From positions 275,277 through 339,276 of the forward strand of contig VXAU01004757.1 in the NCBI GenBank assembly GCA_013399695.1: a stretch of DNA of 64,000 nucleotides, written 5' to 3'. Source of the DNA: Formicarius rufipectus (lineage: Eukaryota > Chordata > Aves > Passeriformes > Formicariidae). Each line of letters begins with the position of its first letter. The first letter of the stretch is position 1. Of the stretch, positions 25,001 through 39,100 are shown piece by piece. The notes under the pieces were generated by a model. The model did not search any database, was not told the DNA's origin, and saw only the letters and a list, made by a program, of their open reading frames with translations. The translations under genes and the position numbers were made by a program.

Positions 25001-28000
25001 TACCAGTTTCATGAAGCTGATGTTTAACACTGACTACTGATAAGAATGCATTTACCAGAGGAATGTTGACTTTTCATTTATTGAACAAATATTAGGCATA
25101 ATTCTTGGATGTCCTACACCTGTACATCTGAACCGGATGCATCACTGCCGTGAGCTGGTGCTAGCAAGGGAAGAGGAACTGAACTGGTGGGTCAGTCCAT
25201 AACAACAAATTCCTTTGCTTTTTAACAAATCAAAGACAACAAGCACCTAATTTTGAAAGTCGGTGAATGTTCCCACTTGATGCGTGTGAAGTAACCACAG
25301 AACCAAATAATCTCTTCATCCTTGTTCAAATATAGAAACTATAGAAAGAAACATGCATCTGTCTGACTTGTGCAAAAAATTCACTTAAGTGTGCAGTTTC
25401 GTGCAAGAACATAAGAATTTAGCAAAATTAAATCACGGGAAAATTGTCTCAGAACATTTGTAACAAAGCTGAGTTTCTATTCAGCAGATCTTGTAGTGAG
25501 CTACACCAGGCCGTTCTGTCTCTAAAAGGTAAGGGGTACATCTTTGCATTATTACTATGATCTCCCCCTTCTTATAGATAAACATTCAAGTTTTAGAAAT
25601 ACTCATTTTTTTGCCATGTCTACAGGAGTTAAAATTTCATACTGTCATCAAGTTAAAGTTAACATTTATAAATTACTCTGGTTTCACAATGGGTTTTGCT
25701 TGGCTAAGTAACTTCACATTACTTAACTTGTAAGAAAAAACCTTTGTGGTTTGTTGTCACATGATGATATAATCATTTAGATTAGATGAAAAACTAACAG
25801 TCCATAGACCAGGATCAGGAAGCTTTTGTGTTTTGACCTGTCAATAATAACACTTTATGGACAAGATGTTCTGTTTTCATGAATGGTGATTACATCATGG
25901 AGGAGAAATCTTTAACAATCTTTTCAGTCAAAAATCCTAGAACTGGTTATATATTGGGACCTGTTTCTAGCAGGGGCCTTACCAACAATAAAAGAATTAG
26001 CCTTAATGACTACTGGTGCTACTCCAATTTCTTCCCCGTGTTCAGGCCATGGTCCTAAATGGGCAACTAGCTCCTTGAACTCCTGTAATTAGTCCTGCCT
26101 TTAAATTCCTGTTCTACAAAAGAAAACAAATTAATATAAGAGGGCCCTAAAAACAAAATTGCAGAATTTGATGAACAAGGTGATGCTGACACAATAGTTT
26201 GATTGCTTTTTCCATGCAAAAGTATTCCCAAAGCTGATAAGCTATCAACTTAACTTACTCAGTCAGGGTAGCCTGTAAGGTCAATAGAAATTATATAGGG
26301 ACCAGGGCAATTACAAATGAAACACAGGAAAGCAAAGATGACAAGGAAAGAAAGTGTTGCAGCCCATCCCTTTAGGGACCTTGAACAAGCACTTACTGGC
26401 AGTACAAACAATTTATGATAACACAATATATTTCAGTGCCTTCCTCCCTCTCCCCAGCTTCATACTGTTTGACCTGAAGGCCAAACTTCACAGTTTCATA
26501 TGGTCTAGATTTTTACTCTTTTTCTATACAGAAGTAGCAGAATAAGTAGTAAAGAAGAAGTCAAAGACTAAGACTGTCAGTATATGTAGAGTAGGATGTC
26601 AACTCACGCCTAGGAGAAGGCTTTTATATTCCTCTGCTTTTAAAATTCTAATATTATTGAGGGAATGCAATATTAAACAATAAAAATAAGAATGCAGCAA
26701 GACAGCTAAGGAAAACTTCAGAGGAGGTAAATGCAAGGCTACCAAATACATGAAAACAACTTCAAGGAAATAGCAGAATTTTTAAAACAAAGTTTCCTGG
26801 GGAGCAATTTTTCTGTACTTGCAGTCAGCTTCCAAGTGTGTTCCCTCTGCTGAAGGGAGCATGTGCTTAACACATGTGCTGGCTCAGGATTAAGCAACTG
26901 ACAGTTGTGGGTATTGCAGAATATAGTGACATTCCTTAGGTGCTCTACTGGAAGGGGATTATATATCTCAGTGATATCAGACTGAGAGAGACCCTGGAAA
27001 TAAGGAAACTGTCACATGTGAGTAAATGATCACCTAAAATTCAAGCTTTGAACACTTCTATCGCAAACCTTCCTCATCCTATTCTTGTAACCCAGCTGCA
27101 AAGCCTAGGAGGAAAAAAGGGTATCAGTTGCAATTAAACCCTCCTTTCCAAGAAGCAAACCAGCCTTTCTGGCCACCAGCTGTAACAGCTCCCCACAGGA
27201 CCCCTGCCATCCCAATGGACCCTAGCAAGCAAAGCAGGACACTGCCTGCCCAGCTCCTGTACTGGAAAGGAGGATGCAGTGCTGGCAGTGCTGTGTCTGG
27301 TTCACAACCTCTCTCGTCCCTACTACTCCAGCAGTTCATCCTCCAGCAACATCATTTTGAAGATACCAGGAAGAAGAAGGCAATTTCATGTAAAAAATGT
27401 AACATCGAAAGTCCTGACCGCTTCCGACCATCACAGATCCTGCTACGCTTCCCACGACAACAATTCGTCTGGTGGACTAAATCCAACTTGTGTAGCTGTG
27501 TTTACTGGGCAATTACACTTTCTTAAATTATCCCAGCAGTTTCAATTAGCCACGGTGCTCTTCACTTCCTTTCAAGATGCCGTGCAGAGTTACAGCATAC
27601 TGACAAGCAGCTGTTATGTCTCACCCAAGGAGTGACTGCATGGCAGTGGCGAGTGAAAACCATTCCTGTGCAGGCATTGTGTCCTCACCCAGGATTAGAA
27701 AATGCTTTGGGGTTCCCTGGGGGTCAGCAAAGCTACTGCATAAGTGTAGAGTAATAGGTACCAAATAGTACTCACTGCAATGTAGGTAGGATGCCCTGGG
27801 TAATTTCATTTTTTAAATTTAATATAATCCTGGAGAAAGATTCTGTCTCTGGTGGGTGAGTAGAACTTCACAGCTCAACAAAAATGAAGTGAGAACTACT
27901 ATAAATTCTAGTCTGTACACTTACACACAGTAACAGTCACAATTTTACTTATTTCAACAATAGAAAAAAATAAACCATGTAGACAAGAGAAGGTGATAGC

Positions 28001-31000
28001 AAATGTGTTATTTGGAAACCATGGTCCAGGTAGATGCCACCACTGTACTGTGTGTCTGCCCCACCTGTTCAACTACTTGTGCATTCAATGTGCCAGAGAT
28101 TAGACTTGTTTGTTTGTTTGCTTGACAAGCCAGGTTTTTATCCTGCTTATCCAGCTTCTTACCCATGCCTTAAAAATAATGCATGAGGCACCCATCCCTC
28201 ATTTCCTCTACCAAACCACTAGGAATCCTGTAATATTAGGAATTTATTTCAGAGAGGAGTAAAACCCCTGTTACCTTTGTAGTAGCAAAACCCCAAACCA
28301 AAACGCCATACTACTTTTAACAGGAAGGGGTGTGGGGGGAAAGATAGTCTCTGGTGGCCTATCCAAGAAAGGGAGATTGCAGCTAACAAGCAAAAAGGTG
28401 CTGTCTACCCAAATGAGATACCTGTGTAGTCAGACAACTCCATGAAATCACTGGTAATATTCATGCCACACCATCAATCAGCCACTTACAGTTTCCCCAG
28501 ACACGAACAAAATCCTGTGACACGCCTCCTTTGCAATGGAACCAATTCAGTGTTATATACAATATTCATTAGAAGGGTGAGTGGTATCAGAGCCACAAAA
28601 CTTTACTCCCAATACACTTCTGCTACTCTTAGCATACTGATATACATTTACATAAGATTATGTCTTCCTTCTAGTTCTTTCCTAAGGCAGACTTCACCTA
28701 TGAAATCAAGGTGTTTTCTTGTCTAAAATGTTGTCATGCCTGTGGAGCCAAATTCTGCTTGGCCTGTGAAGTACTGGTAATTTTGCTTTAAAGAAACCTT
28801 TGTGCTCACAGACTGCAAACAAACAGCAGAATTAATGTCTGAAGTCCAAGCATGCCCTGGAACAGTTACAGTCCTCCTTTTTCTTCAATATCTGACTAAT
28901 TTTACCAAAGCATTCAACAACTGAAATAGCTTTACCTTTCAGACTACTGGCTTCAGCCTTCCTGAGTAAGCTTAGGTACAGCAAAACCTCAGATATTTGT
29001 ATTTTTGTAAAATACAGGCCTGAGGAAAAGATTCTGATGCCATCTCCCACCTGCCACTTCTGCAGTACTGACTTCTTGAATGATGAGGGTGATACATGAC
29101 TCACAAAACCATAGGTGAGCCTAGGGCAGATTTACAGGGCAGACCTGCAGTGAAACCTGTCTAATAGGAGATTGCCTCTGGATAAGCCTCCAGAATCTTG
29201 GTAGCTGCTGAAATTTCAATCAAATTATGAAATGTGTCCTTTCAATGCACCTTGCAGGTAGGCTAGGTATGTCACTTCTTCCCTCAATTGTTGAATGCTC
29301 TAAGACGAAAGTGCCTTCAGACTGATGAAGTCAGATAGTGTAGAAGATGAACAAAACCAAAGAGCATTTTGACATCTCCAGAAAGTCTACCTGTCCTCAC
29401 CATTTCAGCAAGCGGTTCCACAAACAGGGGACAAGCACAGACTGGCTTCCCACAGCAGTGTGACTCCTCATGTTCCTAAGATGCAAACACTAACTGAAGC
29501 TCCTCTGACACCTGGGATATAGTACTTTCTACCACACCTGTTAATTCCTGGGCTGTGTTATCTTTCATGCACTTTCCAATTTTAGGAAAACTGAGTTTTC
29601 AATGCCTCTTTCTCCTGAAGCTTTTATTTCTGGCTCCCCCAATTTTTTGGGGGGAAGATAACAACTTCATTTCTTTGGAAGTTAAGCAGTGCATCTCAGG
29701 ACCCTACAGCAAGACAGCATAAAGTTGACATCCTCACGACCACTTCCTTCCACCTGTCTCTCTATAAGAATGAATTGCCTAAGCTTCCTCTAATCTGTTT
29801 TGGAACATAACAACAAAAAATTCTCTGTCTGGCTTTCCCCTTACCTATCTACTTGGTATCTCTAAAGTGAAAAAAGAGATTTTCACATTATCCAAGAGCA
29901 TGGGTATAGATTTTCACAGTACTGTGGAATCAGGCATAGTTTAATTAATTCCTTTAAATACTTTTCTTTCACGTGCATGTCTAAAAAAGCCAAACTCTAT
30001 ATCAAACATTTGACTCCTATTAATCCTAGAGCATGCTTATAGGATTTAGCAGTGAAACACCTACCAACATACTGAGAATGGGTGTGGTACTACCAAAACC
30101 CCAAGCTGATAAGCGGTTCCTAATCAGGTGAAATAATTCATCACTTGGTGAAACAGAAAGTTATGTCAAACATGGAGCACAATCAGTGACTTAAAAAAGG
30201 CACGATTATCATATTCCCACCAATATTTGTCTTAGGCACACACGCTATCAAAAATATAACAGAGTTGGGGCTTTGGTTGTTTTCTTTAGTTTTTTTTTGT
30301 TTGGTTTTTTTTTCCCCCTCTAATGATAGTTAAATCAAAGAAGCAAAACAATGCTAGAATTATACTGATCTAAATTTAAATAAGTCTTTACCTTGCCCTT
30401 TAAAACGGACTCGCTATTTGACAGGAAAGTACAGCAGTGACAGTGCATTGCCATCTTGAGGCTGGCTAACAGAATTGCACATCCTTACATATCCAAAATA
30501 GAACTATTTTTTACCAACCACAACGGTAATTTAGCCAGAAGTGCCAAAGCCATTATAAAACACACAGCATTAACACCATATGTTTTTGCTTTATTTTTAT
30601 GCAAGGGCCTGTGTAGTTTCTTTTCGGGATTGGATATACTTTTAAAGTGGGAAAACCCTTGACAGTAGAACAAAAGCAAGCAAACAGAGCTGATTAGTAT
30701 ACTACATCCTGTCAGAAAGAATCAAGACAATTCATCTCACATAAGCAAGAAAAATCTGAAGTTAAAGTTTAATGAGCAATACAGATTTCCCAGAGCCTTT
30801 GAAATTACTACTCAGGTTTAGTTCAGATTAAACGATCACCCCACATTACTACTTCATGTAATATTACAAAAACAGAGGTACACAATTACATGTATTACAT
30901 GTTTTAATACAGGTGTGTTTACAACACAGGAGTGTTCTTAAAGCAAACAGCATGTTTTCCAGACATGAAACATTCTGGTGTGGATTTAAAGGGGTAAGAA

Positions 31001-31591
31001 TCACCAAACTACATTCAAAGGTAGTAGCTATGTAAAGTGTCCTGGCACGAACCCAGCTTTACACAAATCTCTGTAACACAAACCTATGCAATACTATGGC
31101 ACTCTGCTCAAATAAAACCTACAGATGTGAAATACATATAAACTCTAAAGTTTTAGTCTTTTTTTTTTCTTTTCAATTAACTTCTACTTCTGAAAAGATC
31201 ATTTGGAAAACATACCTGTTGATATTCTCACCCCTGAAATTGCATAAAATATGCTTGAATTTACAATTTACATGGGAAGCACCAAGCTGAATCTGTGAGG
31301 TGTGTATGTATACTTAATTGGTATAAATGCTTTCAATAGAGGTCAAGAGGCATCCGATTTTGCTTGTTTGTGAAACCAATTACATCTATGAGGCTACTTA
31401 CAAAGGGCTACTGGTTTACTAAAATGGTTAAATTGGGTTTTCTTTCCCTCTTTTCTAAGCAAACTGGTCTGTACTCAAAACCCACAAATGGTCATTTGAA
31501 GCCTGTTGTTTTTACACCCAAGGTGAAGTATGTTTTCCTGAGCTATCCAAAGGTCTTTAAGAGAACAAGAAGAAGCCTCTCTGAAAGTTAC
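19074..31591. other. PDLIM5 12.5-kb intron in the linker region
   Basis: Largest intron in the window. Contains T/G-rich tracts (23568-23629, 30266-30319) and two stretches of less repetitive, balanced composition around 23800-23990 and 24540-24630. Open frames are short and unrelated to the family. No cassette exon of the required phase (1-1) was recognised. Confidence 0.8.
23568..23629. repeat. T/G-rich low-complexity tract
   Basis: TTTTTTGTG, TTGG and TTTTGTTTTG words followed by a T run and CCCCCC on the plus strand. Simple sequence. Confidence 0.75.
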
Positions 31592-31770
31592 CTGCTTGTT
31601 TTGCAGGCTGCCAGCCCTTGGCAGAACCCAGGGGTCCCGTTGGCTTGAGGGCTGCAGCAGATGTGGTGTTGGCAGGAGCAGGTCTCACATCCATGTTGTC
31701 TTGGCAGGCAGGCATGTTCCTCACTGGAGTGGCAGTAAAAGCAGCGGGCTGGGTGGCTTCCAGGGAATCA
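31592..31770 (-). CDS. PDLIM5: PDLIM5 constitutive linker exon (179 nt)
   Basis: 59 complete codons, phase 2 to phase 1. The translation runs from DSLEATQPAAF to GSAKGWQPAKQ, and its parts RNMP, TSAAALKP and GWQPAKQ align with RSMP, TTAAAFKP and SWQRPNQ of the human long isoform, with nearly the same total length (59 against about 61 codons). That equality is the reason to think the human canonical protein corresponds to microexon joined directly to this exon. The acceptor is CTGAACAG, the donor AG|GTAACT. It joins 18899-19073 by forming an Ala codon. It lies isolated between introns of about 8.5 kb (to the nearest candidate cassette) and 12.5 kb. Confidence 0.92.
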
Positions 31771-33865
31771 CTGTTCAGAAATGAGGGGAGAATAAATAAA
31801 ATACCTCTTGCCAGAACAAGACAATTTGTGAAATGGAGATGTGGAGTGACATTCCCTTACTGTGTTACAACAAAGCAGCACCCACTGTCCTGTCATCACC
31901 AACAGTGCTGTGCTAGTTACACATTCAAGCTGTTTTTTTAAGAACTGGACACTTGACACTGGAGTAATGTCTGCCAGAAGTCAATATAGCCAACTAAATC
32001 CCTTCACAATTTCCATTTAAAATAATTGTCACCATGATACAGGTTAAAGTAGAACTCTTGTTATAAATTTGGTACACTCCCAAACCTTTTCAATACCTTT
32101 TCTTTTAATCTTGGGACTAGGCAACTACTCATATAGTCAGATTATACTTGAACATCTTAATAAAAATCATTAATCTAAAAGTGACTGAATTAAATGCAAT
32201 TTTGTTCTTTGGGCCACTGGTCCCCTAAATGATTAAGTATCTTAAAGGAGTTCTAAGTTTCTTTATTCATTGAACAGTATGCATAATATTTTATATTGCC
32301 TCTTTAGAGCAGTTTACAGCTGCTTTTTTATTTTAAGGCTTAGCAGAACTCTTTTAGCTCTTTAAAAACACACATGATGAAAACTGAACTCAATAACAAT
32401 TCACATAGAGTGTAAGTAGCCAATAAGTACGCTGCCAGCAAGAAAATTTTTCATTTCTCCCTTGCCTTTAGGAAGCTGAAACCAAATATTTTTATTTGAA
32501 ATATTCAAAATAGAGGAGTAATTGCTATTGAAGGTTATTTGCAAACCATAAGGATCACAAAACCAGGAAATTAATTCAACAACATTGCAAAATACAGCCA
32601 AAATAATTCCAAATACATATTTTTCACATTTTGAAAACCCATCAGTTACCAAACTAGAAGCCCTGTATTCTTTCCTCTATCGAAGGAAAAGAAATTTACA
32701 GCACACGTGCACTATGTGTGTTTCACTGGGGTCATTCCCAGATTTACACATTGTGCCAAGTTCATAAAGTCCAGAACCTATTTGTGCTTTACAAGTATTG
32801 CACACACACAATATTGCCTTCCCCATGCAAGGATTTGAACACGACACGAGGCCAAAACACAAATTCATAACCTTGATTTAATTTTTTTTCTCTAGATTTA
32901 CAGGATAAATAATTCATGTATTTAGAATCTTCTGGATAAGGGGAAAAAATTTACTTCCACTTTAGAGAATATACTTGAATGCTCACTTTAACGGGTAACA
33001 ACTCCTGTGATTGTAGTTTTTGGTAACAGTGGTAGCTGTGCTGAACTTACACTGATGGATTTGCTACACGCTGTGTGCACAAGCCCAGTGAAGCCCAAAG
33101 TGAGACCCTGCATTTTGTCATGTTCAAATGCTGAAAATATATTTTGAGACTTTTGTACAGTGCGAATGGAGACACTGAAAGTGCACATTAGTCTCCTTAA
33201 AGGCTTAGGATACAAGTCTTTACTATAACAGATTTTGAGGCAGTGGAGATACATTGCCTAAAAGTGCTATTGCAGACTGAAAGAAAATATCTTTTCATGT
33301 GAAGTACCAGCTCAACAGTCAAAGATAATAAGGTAGTTTGGGATTGGCCTCCCCTATGAAAAAAGTTCATGTCTGCAAGTTCATTGTTACAGATACATCC
33401 TTCTGCACTGTTGAGTATATTTGACACATAACCCATCAACCCCATTCCAGGCCAGAGCCCCACTGCAAATTTAAGATATCCCAATTAACACTGTTGGTGC
33501 TAAAAAGAGGAAGTTTCCTCCTTCTCCATCCAAGAGGCTCACTACTGCTACTCTAATTGCTTTTCCAGCCTAGAACGTCTTTACTGGCTTTGTGTGGAAT
33601 ACACAAATCAAAAATAATACAAACCATCTATCGTAAATAAGAAAATCCTACTGAATCAGCAGCTGTCTTGAACAGAAGAGGCTATTTGACAAGCAAAATG
33701 GATTTAAGACATGCAAAAAGGTACCCTACAGGTAGGAGAAGACGAGGAAGCAGACTCTGACTGCACGCCCACATTACATGATTGTAAATGTTGACTGGAA
33801 ACTCTACCATTGCCATTTTTGTGGTGTAATTCTAAGGCTTGTGAATGACATGGCATGCTAGTTCA

Positions 33866-33956
33866 TGGTATCACAGTATATTCTGAGCTGGAAGGGACCC
33901 ATAAGGACCATTAAGTCCAACTCTTAAGTGAATGGCCTATTGGGGGATCTCCTGAA
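33866..33956 (-). mobile_element. Short CR1 3'-end fragment, minus-strand sense
   Basis: Plus strand reads ATCACAGTATATTCTGAGCT, then GGAAGGGACCCATAAGGACC and AAGTCCAACTC, the reverse complement of the CR1 3' terminus. Only the last 90 or so bases are preserved. Confidence 0.8.
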
Positions 33957-35632
33957 ACAACAGATTATTAAGACACTTAGGCTTTCACTTAGAAATTAGG
34001 TGAAATCTTAATGACACCAAACTAAAAGACAATTATAAACCCAGATATAAACTACCTCTGATTCTTTTATCATCACCCCTGGCAGATTATGTGCCAGGAA
34101 CCTATTTAGGCAAGAAACTTCCCAAAGGAAAAGCCTGAAGCCATCACTGACAGAGAGGATTGCGCTGGCCTCAGGGCAAAACTTCTGACAGGTCTTGGAC
34201 ATTCTTTGTACTCTGCATCTGGTTCTTTCAAGCACAAGTTGAATAAACTCAAGCGACCACTGCAGCCTGCTAATTTAACAGGCAGGCCGCTACTGCAGCT
34301 TGGAAAGTCTCTGCTGTGTGATGTTGCCCACCTGTGGTAGGCTGTATGAAACAATGCATACACAATTTTTCCTGAATTACAGCCTCCAATCACATAGTTT
34401 CCTGGGAGTGCACATGCAGTGTTCTCTGCAGAAAGACAGATTCACCTTTGTCTCACTTTCAAAGATGTGCTGCTCCCTCAGCAGCATCTCCCACTTGAGA
34501 GTTTCAGCCTTTGAAATGCTGAACTTCAAATTCATGTTGCAAAATTAATTCCTCAACAATTTACTTTATGTTCTTCTACAACTGAGAAGCACTCAAATTC
34601 CAATTACTTTTGTCCATAAATATAGCAATGGATCTTTTCAGAAGTGCACTTACCTTCTGCAAAGTGGCTGTACAATACCCACAATTAGCCCGACTAATAT
34701 TTTGTAACTCGCTAGGATATTGTACAATGATCCAAGTTTCACTATCTAAAAAATACATGATTTGAAGAGACACAAATACATACTGAAATTCAAGAACATT
34801 AATAAATTATGGAAGAGAGCTCTCGTACTTTTCAGTGTCATCACTAGGAAACTGAGGGAGGAATGATAAACCTTATTATTTATCTACTTCCTTGTGAGTA
34901 CTTTTTCAGACTTCCCAGATGACACTCATAGGTCAGGTTCAGGTCAAGAACATTTCAATATCAGAATACTTCTGCTATTATTCATGAGACACCTACTTTC
35001 TGCCTCTAACGTTAATGTTCTAACTCTGTCTTGTAATTCTTAAATGACTCTGTCTCCACCTGATGAAGACTTACAGCAAAAAACGAGTTTTTCATAATGA
35101 AAACTAATGCAACCAAGAGTCATATCCCTGCAAGGCAACATTCCCTGCAAGATGTGAATGCAAGATTGTGAACTGCTGCCAAGTTTTGGGCAAGGAGTTT
35201 TAGCACTACAAGAATGAAGGGATGGTGAAACATAACTCTGACAGACTCAGTTTTGCATCCTGAAAACCTATGATGTTTGATTAATAAGCTATGGGAAGAC
35301 TAAGTTAAAATAATTCTGGAAGTGGGCTGCAAGGGAAACAAATTGCAAAAGCAGCCCAAAAAGAATGCTTGGCAAAGAAGCAAGCCAAAGACACCTCTGT
35401 ATCTTTTACATATGCCCATACATAACAGATACTCCTGAAATTCCAAAGAACAACTCCTACGCACTTTTTCTATCAGAGTAAGTGTATGTCTGGAAAACAC
35501 ACAACTTTCTGGGAAGCCACTCTGAGGCCGGGGGACATACCGGGCTCCAGTGCCCATGCAAACTTTGTCCAGAGTCACAAAAGACTCCTCAGACCTACCC
35601 TTTCCTCATCAAGAAAAGCACTGTGGAAACTG

Positions 35633-35815
35633 GGAAAAAAACCCAAAAAACCAAAAAAACCAAGAACAAACAAACAAACAAAAACAAACAAACAAAAAAA
35701 CAAAAAAAAAACCGAAACAAAAAAAAACACAACAAAACACACCAACAAACAAAACAAACCCAAAACCAAACAAAACACAAAAAAACCTCCACCAAAAATA
35801 CCCTACCAAAACCAA
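35633..35815. repeat. A/C-rich low-complexity tract (CAAA/CAAAA)
   Basis: Long array of CAAA, CAAAA and CCAAAAAA words on the plus strand; the PDLIM5 transcript would be G/U-rich. Three overlapping open frames of 89-126 codons across it are composition artefacts. Confidence 0.85.
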
Positions 35816-35989
35816 GTAATAATTCCTCCTCCTGTGGTGAAGGAAGTGAGTCCAGGTCATAGATGAAATAAGCACCAGTTTTTCAGAGACCAGGCTGAAC
35901 ATATTTCAGAGGCATTTAAAGAAATTTGCAATGGAAAATCCTTCTGAATGTATTTAGAGGTTTTGATGCTGTGACTCTCTGTCCCCTGC

Positions 35990-36131
35990 CCCACTCCCCC
36001 CTCCCCACCAAAAAGACCTAAACAAAACCAAACCCAAAAAAACCCCACCAAACCAATTAAAAAAAAAAAAAAAAACCAAAAACACACACACAAAACAAAA
36101 AAAAAACCCCCACAAAAACAAAAACAAATCA
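35990..36131. repeat. Second A/C-rich low-complexity tract
   Basis: ACTCCCCCCTCCCC followed by AAACCAAACCC, a run of about 16 A, ACACACACA and CAAAACAAAA words. Probably related to the preceding tract, about 175 bases away. Confidence 0.8.
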
Positions 36132-39100
36132 AAAAGAAAGTGAGGAAAACATTCTTACTACTTTTTAGCATAACTCCGTAAAAGATGATAACTTTGATTC
36201 TGCTTTATGTCTTCTAAAATCAAAATAATTAAAAAAATTGTACTTCCCTAGCACTACATACCCCTGCCTCGTGGCTGTCTGTTAACCCCAAGCAGACACC
36301 AAGCACACTGCAGAAACCTGAACAAATGCCTTATAAATTATATATGCAATGCTTGACATAGCACAGAGAGAAAAGGGGGGGGGGAAGAACATTTTTAATA
36401 TAAACTTTCAAAAAACATTCATATTAACAAAACTTTGCACCTTCAAAGTAAGGAAAGAATGATTTGTCTGCCCTAAAAATCCTGTGAGTACACTGCTACA
36501 CAAATGTTCCTCCAAAGCTTTACAGCACAATATTAGCATAACTGAGATAAAACTTGGATCTCCACTCTCAATTTCGTGTTTTAAGCTTTGTTGTTTCAGT
36601 CACACAAATCATGTGATGCATTTTATTCAGTATCAAAATACAAGACAGTTGAAGATACATGCAGGAAACCAAAAAAAGGTACATATGAGAATGATGACAA
36701 AATTCCATGAGCAGGGGAAATACACACACCATTTTGCAAGTGTTTTCTGGTGTAATAATAGAGAAACACAAGAGGAGGATCACTGAGTGCTGACCTTGTT
36801 CCCACCTCTATTACAAACCCATGGTCTCAGTCAGTGTTTACTTTTCATGATAACCTAATAGTACTCCAGTAACATGCAAAGAAAAAGAGAAATGCAAAAT
36901 AGAGTGAGAAAAAGAAAGGGCTAAGAAAGTCATCTGGGTGGAGGTTATTTCCATATCAAGTTACAGGGAGCGAGTATGTAACCCATCTGTAAGAATAGCT
37001 CTAACAGGAACAACTCAGAGCATCTTTCAGAACAAGTATTCCCTCAGAGTTAACACCAGCGCTCATCTTACAAGGTAAGGTTACCCATTTTTGAATAAAG
37101 TAATTTTATTTTATTAATAGATAACCCAAAATTCATGTCAAAAACAAAAGCCATGTCAACATCCATTCTTGCTGGTGTTTCCCAAAATTTCACAGTGCCT
37201 TGGGATTAAATTTTAAGGCAGAGCACCAATTCTTGGACAAGCAAGTTATTAAAGACATCATTTCCTTTGCTGCATATATGTTGTTTGTTAAAATACAAAC
37301 AAGCCCCATAAACTTATGGCTATCTGTTGCCATCAGGATGAAACACATAGTTTAGTGAAAGATTTCATGGCTGTTATAAACCCAAAAAAAGACCATTACT
37401 GAGGAGTCTGGTGGGGTGGAAAACGTGGATGTTCAGCACCATTTCAGGCCAGTTACTAAGTCGGAAAAAGGTCATGTTTTCTGACAGCTACCCAGTACAG
37501 AGCTGTTTAAGATATCCAGCTTTTTAGAGCAGAGATGGTGAAGTGAAAGGGATAAAAGGGAAATATTTCTGGAGCAACCTTACTGCAGAACAAAATCAAC
37601 ATGCGGCTTTTGTTATAGCTACAATCTTGTTGAGTTTTTCCTCAGAGATAATACAAAGAAACCTAAGCTACCTTGGTAAAACAGATTCTTTACCTCTGCA
37701 TGGAAGTTACGCAAGACAGAGCCAGAAAATACAAACTCTAAAGCAGTTTATTTACTTGGCTTTCTTGGTTAAGCCAATTGTTGTTTTGAACAAGACAGTC
37801 TACTATATACTGTCATATATTCATGTACCTAAGATTTCAGCTCTCCTTCCTTACCAACTATTTTATTGTGGGATGAAATGAGCTGCCATTTAAAATACCT
37901 TTTCAGCTTTACACCTCTGTACATATTACAATACATCACTCAATGGATTGTAATGAAAAGACACTTTAATTGTTAGGTTCTCAAACTCAATGGGTATATT
38001 TCTCTCAAATCTATTTTTTTTCCTGACATAATTGATTAGTTTTGCTTAACCTCTGTTGAAATTCAATGAGAATATTAGTTACTGACATTATATTTATCTC
38101 CTTTTCCTACATATTTCTCAAGCTATACAATAAAGGCTGTGCTCCTTTATTTACTAGGATGAGACAGCACAAAGCTCCATTTCTACAACTCCATTTAGCA
38201 GCAACCTTTTCTTCCTTAGCAGTGCTGGCAGCTCAGGACTAAGGATGATAATATGGAAACCAGAAATCATTACCCTCCTATGTTGTGTGGTATCTTCAGA
38301 TCAACATCAGCTCTTCCAGGAAAAAACCTTTAAGAAATGCTGCTTCTGCATAACATGCTCGGATTAACTCTACTGCTACATCACATTTCCCATATTTCAT
38401 GTCATATGCTATTCGGGATGTCCCTAACAGCCTGAAAATCATATGCTTCCTTTATGACCTTATGAACACGGATAACCTGGCTACTGCAATGGCTTAAGAG
38501 AAAATTCATTTTTCACAAGTTTAAAAATTATTTTTAAAACCCCCAAATAATTTATGGGTGTTTATTTTAAGCTGTTCAAACCAGATCCTGATACATCTAA
38601 TACTGTCTTTTGGGCAAGCTTATATGGTCTCTCTAGTCCCAATATGCCTTCTGGCTTCCTGGCAGCTCTATCAGTTGGAAGAGGAAACTATGGTTGGAAG
38701 AGGAAGAATGAAAGCAGTTCTCCACTGCTTCCTGTCTTTCCTAATAGGCAGTCCCATGCACTTGTAAGTGACAGCAACTGAATGGAGACACTTTGGGAAT
38801 CTCAGCTTTCTAGCAGAAGAAGTAAGTGAGCGCATCTCCAAAAATAGATCTTCAAAATCAGGAGAGTTTCACCCCATAAGGTGAGCAAACAATGAATAAA
38901 TACATAGGAGAGTTTCCATTTGTGTAACAATCTACCTTTACTTGCAGTTTATGCCATAAACCATGCACAACAGTGAGTGAAGGAAAACTGAAAAGGGAAG
39001 TCAGAGAATTAATTTTCTCCACCATTATTAGCGCTAATAAAGTATCACCAAAAAAACACCACACCTAAAGAATAAAGTCTTGCTGTCAGCATGGCCTGGG

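Noticed and set aside
27124..27635. Open frames of 118-132 codons on the plus strand and 71 on the minus strand
   Set aside because: No recognisable domain, no matching splice phases for the phase-1 intron, no conserved-looking motif; left as chance.
33018..33160. Segment with TTTTCAG acceptor and GTAAGT donor on the minus strand
   Set aside because: Good sites but the phases (1 to 0 or 0 to 0) do not fit the phase-2 junction of this intron, so inclusion would break the frame.
34008..34393. Minus-strand open frames of 75 and 95 codons
   Set aside because: No splice sites in suitable phase and no family resemblance; near a CR1 tail, likely chance.
35482..36171. Lys/Asn/Thr-rich and Phe/Cys-rich open frames up to 126 codons
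   Set aside because: Composition artefacts of the A/C-rich tracts.
36248..36330. Short TTTCTGCAG ... GTATGT segment on the minus strand
   Set aside because: Entry phase 2 but exit phase 0; not compatible with neighbouring exons.
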